From assembly GCF_001984575.1 (NCBI RefSeq), contig NZ_LZNS01000001.1:3655881-3719880 (forward strand): a stretch of 64,000 nucleotides of DNA. Direction: 5' to 3'. The DNA is from Streptomyces sp. MP131-18. GTDB lineage: Bacteria; Actinomycetota; Actinomycetes; Streptomycetales; Streptomycetaceae. A program made the translations under genes and the position numbers. This document shows, one piece after another, positions 47,369-55,229 of this stretch. Numbering within the stretch: position 1 is the first letter of the stretch; each line of letters starts with the position of its first letter. The notes beneath the pieces are model-generated. The model was given only the letters and a program-made list of their open reading frames with translations, had not been told where the DNA came from and ran no database searches.

Positions 47369-49947
47369 TCAGCACCCTGGCCTTCCTCTTCCCCCACACC
47401 GCGCTCGGTAAGATCACGCTCTACCCCCTCAACCGCGAGTTCGGGGAAGCCTGGAGTGCCCTGCCCAGCTACGGCGACGCCAAGAACGGCAAGCCGCGCC
47501 GCCCGCCGTATGCCGGACTGGCCTCCGCACTCAGCGCGGTGTCGGGCCAGCCCGTCGTCCTCATGCCACACTGCTACGGAGTAGTCGACGACGAATTCGC
47601 CCAGCCCGCAGTCGCCGTCACCACCCGGCCCTTCGACCCCTGGATTCTGTCCACTGCAGTACGAGACTGGGAGCGGTGCGTACGCAAGGGTGAGGACGCC
47701 AACACACTCGCCCCTCTGCTGACCGCCGCCGACGTCGAACACCCCAATCTGTCGACGTACGTGCGCGGCGCCGAGCACGGCACCCCCCATGCCCCGAGCT
47801 GGTTCTACCGCGTCGCCGCCTGGAACTTCGCCCAGCGCCTTGCCCGCACCCCGCTGCCCGTTCCCAATGGCCCGCGCATGCGCCACATCCGCTGGCGCAT
47901 GGACACCCAGGGCAGCCTCATCAGCTGGGAAAACATCACCAAACGGACCACGCAGAAGCCCAAACGCAGCGGATACGCCCTGCACAAACTGGACTTCCGT
48001 GTCGTCACCCAGCCCGGCGAGCCGCTGTTCGCCCTCCATGTGCTGCCCACGTTCAGCAGGCTGGCCACCCACTGGGCCAGCACCCGCACCGTATTCATCG
48101 AGCACAGCACACACAAGGAAACGCTGCTGCGGATGCCGATCGGCCACACCAAGAATAGCGACGGCCAGTGGGTGCCCTACGCCCGCAACTACGCCGCCGA
48201 AGTCCTCGAAGCCTGCGGCATGGATTTCGCCGCCTGGCCCACCAACGACGATCTCGCCGCACTCAAAGGCCAGATGCGCGCCCTCGTACCCGCCCCCGTT
48301 CCCCACGTCCTCGGCAAAGGCGTCGGCACCCGCTTCAACAAAATCCTCGCCGACCACATCAACGAGACGATCAAACGCCCCAGGATCATTCAAGTAAGCT
48401 TCGAACCCACCGGTGTCGAACTCACCCGCCCCACCAAAGGTGCCGTCACCCGCGCGGATCTCGACCACGCCCTCGCCGCCACCGGCAGCGAAACCGTTCG
48501 CATTATCGCGCTCTACAACGACGGCACCACCCGGCGAAGGATGGCCGAGGCCCTCGCCCCCTACACGAACACCCCTGACCGGCTGCTCGACTGCGGCGAC
48601 CATGACGACCACCACCTGAGCGAACGGCTCATCGTCCGCTTCCACCGCCTGCCGGCCCTCGACCGCGCCGAGAGGGTCGACTGGGATGACGAGCTGGCTT
48701 TCCTCGACCAATTTGCGGACGGTGCCCTCAACGGCGCCTGGGTCGAGACCATCTGGAACCCCAAACCGACCAAACGCGAACGCGAAACAGGCCAGCACCG
48801 CCACGACCACAAACGCGATCTGCGCCGCGCCCTGTACGAGCGCAACATCGTCTCCCAGTTCCTGGCCCGCCAGGCCCCACCGGAACCGGACGACACGGCA
48901 GAAGCAGAATCCGACGCCGAGACTGAAGTACCCAAGGACTACAAGGCGATCAACGCCCTACGCGATCTCCTTTTCCGGCTCGGCAGCGTGGACGACCGCC
49001 TGCGCCACGTCACCGACCTGACGGACGAACCCATCCTGGTCGGCATCCACCTGCGCCAGCAGCGCATCAGCAACCGACGCCCCGGCGCTGCCGACCGCAC
49101 ACAGATGGTCGAAATCCTCACCGCACTCCACACCCACAACGACCCCGATCGTCCCTGGCACATGGACTCCTACGACCACAGCACCCACGACTGGCGGCCC
49201 CAAGCAGCGGCGGAAGCGGCCTTCGGCCAGCACGCCATCGGCCGCGAGGGGCATGCCCGACACGAAGAGGGCGCCCTGCTGGCCCGCCAGCACATCGAAT
49301 CCGCCCTGAAGATCCTCCCCACCGACCGCCCCTTGATCATCTTCGTGGACACGGAAGCATGCCGCACCATCTGGCCGGGCTTGCAAAACGTCCGCTTCGG
49401 CAAGGGACCACTACCGGGTGATGACCTGCGCACCCCGACACGGTCCGTCTCCGTGATCGCCATCAACACCTCCTACGGCGAAGTACCCACCCCGGTGGAG
49501 AACACCGCCAGCCCGCGCAAGAACCCCAAGCGCCCGCCCAAACCCCAAGAGCGCCTCTACCAGCGCACCACCAGCACTGGCCACACCAGTTGGTACATCG
49601 CCCAGGCCTCCCGCACCTACGACGGCTTTGGCAACGCCGGCAGCATCGGCGGCGTACATACCCGCTTCACCCTCCCCGCGGATGACTGGGCCCTCCAACG
49701 CAAGGACTGGCACAGCTTCACCGCCACCCAGATCACCGTCCCCCACGCAGGAAAGCGCGATCCGCAGCAACTCGCTGCGCTCGCAGCCCAGTTGTGCCAC
49801 CAGTCCCTCGCCTGGGACGCCCGCACCCGCCACCCCGTCCCCCTCCACGTCGCCGGCGCCATGGACCGCGCTCATCCCGAATACCGCGGCCCCAGCATCG
49901 AGCCCACCAATGCGCCCGAGGCTGGCGAAACCCGGGACGGCGAGTAG
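47365..49947 (+). CDS. pPIWI-RE family PIWI/Argonaute-like protein
   Basis: Prokaryotic PIWI protein of 860 residues. The N-terminal ~480 residues fit the DUF3962-type module (APSWFYRVAAWNFAQRL; RTVFIEHSTHKETLL), followed by an RNase-H-like PIWI part: ILVGIHLRQQ (about 558), IIFVDTEACRTIWPGLQN (about 657), SVIAINTSYGEVPTP and SWYIAQASRTYDGFGN with VHTRFTLP. The family is named for conserved Arg and Glu in this domain. It probably binds RNA or DNA guides and targets; catalytic competence cannot be judged by eye. The last 51 codons are duplicated at 53,585-53,746. Confidence 0.8.
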   Translation: MISTLAFLFPHTALGKITLYPLNREFGEAWSALPSYGDAKNGKPRRPPYAGLASALSAVSGQPVVLMPHCYGVVDDEFAQPAVAVTTRPFDPWILSTAVRDWERCVRKGEDANTLAPLLTAADVEHPNLSTYVRGAEHGTPHAPSWFYRVAAWNFAQRLARTPLPVPNGPRMRHIRWRMDTQGSLISWENITKRTTQKPKRSGYALHKLDFRVVTQPGEPLFALHVLPTFSRLATHWASTRTVFIEHSTHKETLLRMPIGHTKNSDGQWVPYARNYAAEVLEACGMDFAAWPTNDDLAALKGQMRALVPAPVPHVLGKGVGTRFNKILADHINETIKRPRIIQVSFEPTGVELTRPTKGAVTRADLDHALAATGSETVRIIALYNDGTTRRRMAEALAPYTNTPDRLLDCGDHDDHHLSERLIVRFHRLPALDRAERVDWDDELAFLDQFADGALNGAWVETIWNPKPTKRERETGQHRHDHKRDLRRALYERNIVSQFLARQAPPEPDDTAEAESDAETEVPKDYKAINALRDLLFRLGSVDDRLRHVTDLTDEPILVGIHLRQQRISNRRPGAADRTQMVEILTALHTHNDPDRPWHMDSYDHSTHDWRPQAAAEAAFGQHAIGREGHARHEEGALLARQHIESALKILPTDRPLIIFVDTEACRTIWPGLQNVRFGKGPLPGDDLRTPTRSVSVIAINTSYGEVPTPVENTASPRKNPKRPPKPQERLYQRTTSTGHTSWYIAQASRTYDGFGNAGSIGGVHTRFTLPADDWALQRKDWHSFTATQITVPHAGKRDPQQLAALAAQLCHQSLAWDARTRHPVPLHVAGAMDRAHPEYRGPSIEPTNAPEAGETRDGE

Positions 49948-49957
49948 AGGGCCCGGG
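49795..49957 (+). repeat. Direct repeat copy 1 (3' end of pPIWI-RE gene)
   Basis: The last ~51 codons, stop and 10 bases beyond recur at 53,585-53,746 with about nine in ten bases identical. This copy is in frame and part of the intact gene. Similarity starts abruptly at TGCCACCA and fades after GAGGGCCC. Confidence 0.9.
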
Positions 49958-50117
49958 TCTGTCAAACGAGTGGCCCTGTCTCACATTCGGTGGTGACGGA
50001 GTGTGCTGCTATCCGAGGAGAATGCGGTGGCGGAGGAGTGGGAGGGCTACGCGTCCGTGCATCTCAGGTCCCGGCCGCCGACGGCCGCGTGATATCGCAC
50101 ATTGCATGGCGAGTCTG

Positions 50118-52232
50118 TCAGTCCGTGCGCAGGCGTTCCCTGAGCCGGAGGCGGGCGGAGCGGGCGGCGGAACGGACGGCGGCCTCGCCGATGCCCAGGG
50201 CGTCGGCCGTCTCCTCGGTGCCGTAGCCGAGGCAGTAGCGCAGCACGAGCACGTCGTGCTGCCGCTCGGGCAGTTCGCCGAGGGCGCGCAGCAGGGCCGC
50301 GCCGTCCCAGGTGTCGCCGAGCGGGTCGACGGCATCGTGCAGCGCCTGGATCTGGGACGCCGCGGGGTCCGCAGGGAGCAACCGCCGGCCGCGGGCCCGC
50401 GCGACCGCGGCCGCGCGGTGCCTGAGCGCCTTCCAGGCGTCGGCGGCGGGGTGCTCCAGCTCCTCTGCCCCGGTCCGCTCCGTGAGCAGCTGGTCGAGCA
50501 CATGGTCCGTCACCGACTCGGCTTCGCTGCGGCTGCCGAGATACAACTCGGCCCAGCGCAGGTAGACGGACCGCAGCCGCCGTACCTGGTCATTCGCAAC
50601 GGTGAGCTTGTGCACCGACCGCCCCCCGTACGCCGCACCGGCCGGCGCCCACACCGCGGACCCGTCGCCGCCCGCCCCACGACGCAGGCGCCGCAGCGAG
50701 CTGTGGGCCGCCTCGGCGAGCCGCCACCGGCTCGGCCGCCAGGACCTGCCGGGGTCGGGCGCCGGGGGCCGCTGCCGTTCGCGCAGACTCAGCCGCCAGG
50801 CGGCGAAGCGGTCGCGGGCCGCGCTCGCGGCCGGCCCCGGGACACCCTCCAGCGCCACCTCGCCCTCCCACAGGGCAAGCGCCGACGCCGCGAGTTCGTG
50901 GGCGCGCGCCGAACGGCCGGCCCGCGCCTCGTCCTCGGCCTCCCGGGTCAGGCGGCCTGCCAGGTCGGCGTCCACCTCATCCCCCGGGGACAGCCGGAGC
51001 GCATAGCCTCCGGACTCGGCGAAGAGAACGTCCGGACGGCCGGCGTCCCACAGACTCCGGCGCAGGCGGGCGGCGTACGTGCGCAGCGCGGCAGGCGCGT
51101 GCGGCGGGACCAACTCGCCCCACATCGCGTCGATCAGCTCCCCGGCGGCGAGGCTTTCGCCGTGGCGCAGCAGGAGGGCCGTCAGCAGGGCGCGTTGCTG
51201 CGGTGAGCCGGCCGGAAGCCGCACGCCGCCGCACCGGATGCCGACTGGACCCAGGAGCGTGAACCACAGAGCGGGCGCCGGCGCGGTCCCGCGGGCGGCG
51301 GCGAAGTCGACGAGTTCGGCCGCGCGCCGCAGCCGGGCCTCCTCACCGGAACGGCTCGCGGTCTCGGCCTCCATGCCGGCGAGCGCGACCAGCGCGGCCC
51401 GTGCCTGCGGGTGCCCCCGCCCCAGCGTGGCGGCGGACTTCTGCGCCGCTACCGCGACGACCGCGGCGGCGCGTTCCATGCGTGCGACGGAGTCCTCCCG
51501 GCTCGCCAGGCGGAATTCCACCGTGGCCAGAGTCGTCAACGCGGAGAGACAGGAGGGGTGTTCGCCCCCGAGCACCCCGACCAGCCCGCGGCAGGCGTCG
51601 GCCAGGTCGTCGGCGAGACGCTCGCCCGTGGTGAGATCGCCCGACCGCTGGGCCTCCTCCGCGAGAACGGAGAGAACGACCACCCGGGTTTCGAGGCTTG
51701 CCGCACGGTCGTCCGCCGTCCCTGCGGGCCCCGTCGCCTTCTGCACTGCCTGCTGGACCTTCCGCGCGCGCACGGCCAGGGCGGCGGCGGCCCGGACGTC
51801 GCCGAGGCGCATCGCCACCGCCGCCTGATTCGCCAGCGTCCGCGCCAGGCGCGGGGAATCACCGGAGTCGTCCAGCCGCACCAGCCATAGCAGGACCGAG
51901 GCGACGTGCAGGTATCCCTGGTCGGCCAGCAGCATGGCTACCTGGTTGCGCAGCAGGCTGCGCGCCTCCTTCCCGGGCGCGGAGTCCGACCGCGCCCAGG
52001 CGGCGAGCCGCAACGAGCAGGAACGCACCACGTCTTCGGGGACGTCGAGGCTCTGGAGCAGGGGGACGGCGTACGCGAAGCGCCGGATATCGCGCGGCGG
52101 AGCCTGCCCGGCCAGGCCGCGGACGATGCTCCGGCCCTGCTCCTGCAGAACGACCCGGCAGTCCGCATCACCGCGGGCGGCCCGTTCGGCCCAATCGATC
52201 AGGTCCTCCCAGGACCCCGGCTCAGAGCGCAT
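50118..52232 (-). CDS. TPR / SARP-like / sigma-region-4 regulatory fusion
   Basis: Regulator of 704 residues with an unusual domain order. The N-terminal ~300 residues are Ala/Leu-rich helical repeats, TPR-like (e.g. LADQGYLHVASVLLWL). An OmpR-type winged helix with BTAD-like tail follows (FTLLGPVGIRCGG, PQQRALLTALLLRHGE, LRTYAARLRRSL; about 318-470), as in SARP activators. The C-terminal ~150 residues resemble an ECF-sigma layout, ending in a region-4 helix-turn-helix (LPERQHDVLVLRYCLGYGTEETADALGIG, given here only as a location near 660-690). Its ATG overlaps the protease stop, so it is coupled to it. Confidence 0.72.
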   Translation of the reverse strand: MRSEPGSWEDLIDWAERAARGDADCRVVLQEQGRSIVRGLAGQAPPRDIRRFAYAVPLLQSLDVPEDVVRSCSLRLAAWARSDSAPGKEARSLLRNQVAMLLADQGYLHVASVLLWLVRLDDSGDSPRLARTLANQAAVAMRLGDVRAAAALAVRARKVQQAVQKATGPAGTADDRAASLETRVVVLSVLAEEAQRSGDLTTGERLADDLADACRGLVGVLGGEHPSCLSALTTLATVEFRLASREDSVARMERAAAVVAVAAQKSAATLGRGHPQARAALVALAGMEAETASRSGEEARLRRAAELVDFAAARGTAPAPALWFTLLGPVGIRCGGVRLPAGSPQQRALLTALLLRHGESLAAGELIDAMWGELVPPHAPAALRTYAARLRRSLWDAGRPDVLFAESGGYALRLSPGDEVDADLAGRLTREAEDEARAGRSARAHELAASALALWEGEVALEGVPGPAASAARDRFAAWRLSLRERQRPPAPDPGRSWRPSRWRLAEAAHSSLRRLRRGAGGDGSAVWAPAGAAYGGRSVHKLTVANDQVRRLRSVYLRWAELYLGSRSEAESVTDHVLDQLLTERTGAEELEHPAADAWKALRHRAAAVARARGRRLLPADPAASQIQALHDAVDPLGDTWDGAALLRALGELPERQHDVLVLRYCLGYGTEETADALGIGEAAVRSAARSARLRLRERLRTD

Positions 52233-53067
52233 CCCGCCCCCCTGCCCCCAGCTGCTTCTCGATCAGCCTCCTGGCGACGTCGAGACTCAGCTCGGTCGCC
52301 TGCACGGGGTCGATCAGCCCGCGCTGCACCCACTGCCGGAAGGCGACGAGCAGGGACTCCGCCTCGGCGATGCCCCCGGTACCCGGGCCGTGACCGCCGT
52401 CCGGCGGCTCGGCCCGCCGCTCTCTCCCGGTCGCCGGGCGGAGCACGTCGACGAGGTGGGCCACGCCGAAGTAGTCGTCGAACCGCCGCATGGCCTCGGC
52501 GATCGTCGCGGCGAACAGCACGTTGGCGGCGCGCGGGCCGCCACCGGGGTCGCGGCTCAGCGCCTGTTCCAGCAGAATCCCCAGCACGAACGGCCCCCCG
52601 CGGTCGTCCGCCCCCTCGACGGGCCCGCCGGAGTAGCCCGAGTAGTCGCCCAGCTGCTGATCGACCGTGAGCTGCAGGGCCTCGATCGTCCCGCCCGCCT
52701 CGCACAGGTGGCGCGTCCGGTGATTCACCTGGCCGCTGAGTGCCACATCGCTCGGGAAAGGCCGGTAGGGGCTGCGCCAGCGGGCCCCGGGCGGGGCGAC
52801 CTGTGCGAGCGGGAGCGGCAGCGTGATCTGCCGGGCATCATCGATCTCGACCAGCGCGAGGTCGGCTTCGTCGGCCGTGCGGCGCACCCTCGCCGGCACC
52901 CGCCCCCCGTCCGCCAGGGCGATGTCCAGCCGGCCGTCGAGCCCCCCGGCGCCGCGGAGGCAGTGGAGGGCCGTCAGCACGAAGTTGCGCGTGAGGAGGA
53001 AACCCGCTCCCAGGCGCTTCTCCTCGTGATAGAGATCGACCCAGTAGCCCGTCGCCGCCCGCGTCAT
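52222..53067 (-). CDS. Trypsin-like protease of a Trypco-type operon
   Basis: Cytoplasmic trypsin-fold protease of 281 residues; no signal peptide is visible. The catalytic triad is His in ALHCLRG (about 33), Asp in EADLALVEI (about 69) and Ser in GYSGGPV (about 147). The C-terminal ~80 residues are a helical domain (ESLLVAFRQWVQRGLIDPVQATEL) like effector-associated domains. ATG 53,067 overlaps the Trypco1 gene stop by four bases. Such proteases occur in predicted NTP-dependent conflict systems and may be activated on infection to cut a target (inferred). Confidence 0.78.
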   Translation of the reverse strand: MTRAATGYWVDLYHEEKRLGAGFLLTRNFVLTALHCLRGAGGLDGRLDIALADGGRVPARVRRTADEADLALVEIDDARQITLPLPLAQVAPPGARWRSPYRPFPSDVALSGQVNHRTRHLCEAGGTIEALQLTVDQQLGDYSGYSGGPVEGADDRGGPFVLGILLEQALSRDPGGGPRAANVLFAATIAEAMRRFDDYFGVAHLVDVLRPATGRERRAEPPDGGHGPGTGGIAEAESLLVAFRQWVQRGLIDPVQATELSLDVARRLIEKQLGAGGRDAL

Positions 53068-53381
53068 GGCGCCTCTGCGGTCCGCTCCACGGTGAGGGTG
53101 ACCTCGATGGACGCCTCCGCTGACGCCTTCGAGAGGATGATGCCGGCCTCCGCCGCCAGCGTCAGCCCGAAGGTGACTTCCACACTGGAGACCCCCCATC
53201 CGTCACGCGCGGGCGTCTGCGCCAGCGCCCGCCGGGCGATGTCCGATGCCTGCACGATGGCGGCTTGCACGTCCGCGGCCCGGTCGCCGAGCAGCTCCGA
53301 CGAACGGGAACGCGCTCCGATCTGCCGCGCCCCTCGTGCATCCAACTCGGTCGTCTCGACCCGAACTTCGGGAACCGTCAT
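53064..53381 (-). CDS. Trypco1 / CU044_2847-family protein
   Basis: Protein of 105 residues matching the small beta-rich family that co-occurs with trypsin-like proteases in actinobacteria: helical middle (VQAAIVQASDIARRAL) and the hallmark VSSVEVTFGLTLAAEAG followed by SAEASIEVTLTVE. First gene of the three-gene operon. Thought to link the protease to a sensor; the mechanism is unknown. Confidence 0.82.
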   Translation of the reverse strand: MTVPEVRVETTELDARGARQIGARSRSSELLGDRAADVQAAIVQASDIARRALAQTPARDGWGVSSVEVTFGLTLAAEAGIILSKASAEASIEVTLTVERTAEAP

Positions 53382-53584
53382 CTCAGCCGCCCTCCCCCGG
53401 ACTCGCCCCGGCCAGCGTACCGTTCCGCCGGGCCGGTGCAGGGGCGGGAAGCCGCTCGCCGCAATACGTTTGTCCGCCCCTCCGGTGCCGCACTAGCTCG
53501 CCGGTGTGGATCTCTGATCCCCCGCCTGGACGGCGCTGCGCGCCGCGGTCGCTCGGGTACCCGAGCAGTCTCACTGGCCGCAGG

Positions 53585-53746
53585 TGCCACCAATCCCTCG
53601 CCTGTGACGCACTCACCCGCCACCCGTCCCCCTCCATGTCGCCGGCGTCATGGACCGCGCTCATCCCGAATACCGCGGCCCCAGCATCGAACCCACCAAC
53701 GCGCCCGAGGCCGGCGAGACCCTGAACGGCGAGTAGAGGGCCCCGG
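53585..53746 (+). repeat. Direct repeat copy 2: decayed 3' end of a pPIWI-RE gene
   Basis: Near-copy of 49,795-49,957 with about a dozen substitutions, one base missing in the CCACCCC run and one extra C after the stop. The frame is broken and nothing upstream resembles the PIWI gene. It lies just outside the Trypco1 operon, so that operon is bracketed by the two copies. Confidence 0.88.
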
Positions 53747-54223
53747 GCAAGCCGCTCCATGCACCGTCCCGATCGAGTGTGCAACGGCCGAGGAGATCTG
53801 GGACATACCTCGGCTGCGGCGCCCGCTGGAGGGTTGCTGACCAGGCTCCTTGCCACGATGCGAGTTACGAGCAGGCCGCCGGAGCGGAGCGAGGCCCTCT
53901 CTGACGGATGCTCCTGCCCGCGCGGGGCACGGGTGTCTCGCGCAGAGGAACACAGTAGATGTATGGCTCACTCAGCTCGGGTGGGGGTCAGCCGCTCGCC
54001 AGCGAGCAGCCGACCGACTGGACCAAGGGCCCCTGCTCGAGCGGCGGTGAGCCGGTGTTCCTCGGCGGCAGGGAGATAGCCGAGGCCCGTTCCTCCGTGT
54101 GGGCGGGGTGAGCAGCTGCGGGCCCGTCCCACGGCCGTGTCGAATACGCGAGAAAAAAATCGTCAACCCAAGCGAGCCGCTGGATATGTGCTGGTCAGCG
54201 GGCCGTGAACTCGTGTCGGCCAG
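53747..54223. other. Right end of inner element, no gene recognised
   Basis: About 480 bases between the decayed repeat and attR. No convincing coding frame; the minus frame that runs in from the AICE integrase across attR is a chimeric tail with no homology. Confidence 0.55.
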
Positions 54224-54238
54224 GTGCCTTCTAAGCAC
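54224..54238 (+). repeat. attR core of the inner element
   Basis: GTGCCTTCTAAGCAC, identical to 21,521-21,535. Left of it is inner-element DNA (GGCCAG); right of it is AICE int coding sequence (CTGCTCCATG). On the minus strand it encodes V-L-R-R-H of the integrase using rare codons CTT, AGA, AGG. Confidence 0.9.
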
Positions 54239-55015
54239 CTGCTCCATGAAGGCCGGCAGCACGACGAACCGCTTCCCCGCGTCCGACTTGGTGTCGCCGA
54301 CGACCCGCCGCCCGGTGGTCAGCTCCGGAGCGGCCCGCCGTACCCACACGCCCACGGCGTCCAGGTCCACATCCGGCCGCCGCATCTCCGCTTGCTCCTC
54401 GGGCCGCAGCGGGCCGTACGCGGCGAGGTAGACCATCAGGCACCAGCGCGGCCCCATCACGTCGGCCAGCGCGTCCACCTGGGCCACGGTCGCCACCGGC
54501 CGCTCAGCCGCGGACTCCTTGCCCGCGCCCCTGATCCGGCACGGATTGCGGCGGATCAGCTCATCATCCGTCGCCGTCTCAAGAATCGCCTTCAGCAGCC
54601 GGTAGGACTTGGCCACCGTCGTCGCGCCCGTCTTCTTCAGCAGTTCCGCCCGCCAGGTCCGCACCCGGGGCGCGGTGATCTCGTCCAGGTCGAGTCCGCC
54701 GAAGTGCGGCAGGATGTGCAGCCGCAAGAGCCGCCGGTACAGCTCCTCGGACGTCGCCGCCAAGTCCCGCTCATCGACCCACTGAACGGCGTACTCCCCG
54801 AAGTTGACCACCCCGGCATTCGGATCTTGCCACTCCCCACGCCGCATCTCCGTCTTTTTCTCGGCCAGCCAGTCATCCGCGTCACCGCTGGTTTCGAAGG
54901 TGCAGTCCGCCGGACGCATGACACCGTCCGGACCGGGATACCGAGCCTGCCAGCGCCCGGACGGCAACTTGCGAATGGCACCGAACCGGCGCCGCCTGCC
55001 CTTGGCGTTCGCCAT
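54224..55015 (-). pseudogene. AICE integrase, N-terminal fragment (split gene)
   Basis: First 264 residues of the AICE tyrosine integrase: arm/AP2-like N-terminus (MANAKGRRRRFGAIRKLPSG), core-binding domain (GVVNFGEYAVQWVDERDL) and the start of the catalytic domain with the first Arg region (AAYGPLRPEEQAEMR). At 54,238 the frame crosses into the inner element and continues as unrelated sequence to 53,972. The catalytic His, second Arg and Tyr are on the other fragment (21,143-21,535). xis ends 1 base upstream of this start. Confidence 0.93.
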
Positions 55016-55016
55016 C

Positions 55017-55229
55017 TCAGGCCACCTTCCCGAAGCGGGACCGGCGCCGCTGATTGGGGCGCACGGTATTGGCCTCCACGAAGGCGGCAAGCGCGCTCTC
55101 CGAAATCCGGACGTGCCGCCCCACCTTGACGAACGTGATCCGCCGTTCCGCGATCAGCCGCCGGGGGAAGCGCGCGGTGGTGCCCAGCACCTCCGCCACC
55201 TGGTCCACACTCAGGTAGCGGTCCCTCAT
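55017..55229 (-). CDS. AICE excisionase (Xis)
   Basis: Small helix-turn-helix protein of 70 residues (YLSVDQVAEVLGTTARFPRRL, then ITFVKVGRHVRISESALAAFV), typical of AICE/pSAM2 Xis proteins that direct integrase toward excision. Its ATG overlaps the rep stop (ATGA) and it is followed by int. Confidence 0.87.
   Translation of the reverse strand: MRDRYLSVDQVAEVLGTTARFPRRLIAERRITFVKVGRHVRISESALAAFVEANTVRPNQRRRSRFGKVA

Larger units (their letters stand above)
21521..54238. mobile_element. Inner integrative defence island
   Basis: About 32.7 kb flanked by the direct repeat GTGCCTTCTAAGCAC (21,521-21,535 and 54,224-54,238), inserted in the AICE int gene. It has its own integrase and excisionase at the left end next to a tRNA-Arg 3' half. 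Cargo: two IS5-type elements, a Dnd phosphorothioation locus with extra restriction genes, a pPIWI-RE operon and a Trypco1/protease/regulator operon. I see no conjugation or replication genes in it. Confidence 0.9.

Noticed and set aside
53972..54223. C-terminal extension of the AICE integrase N-terminal fragment
   Set aside because: The frame crosses attR into the inner element and loses all integrase similarity; it is a chimeric tail, not native sequence.
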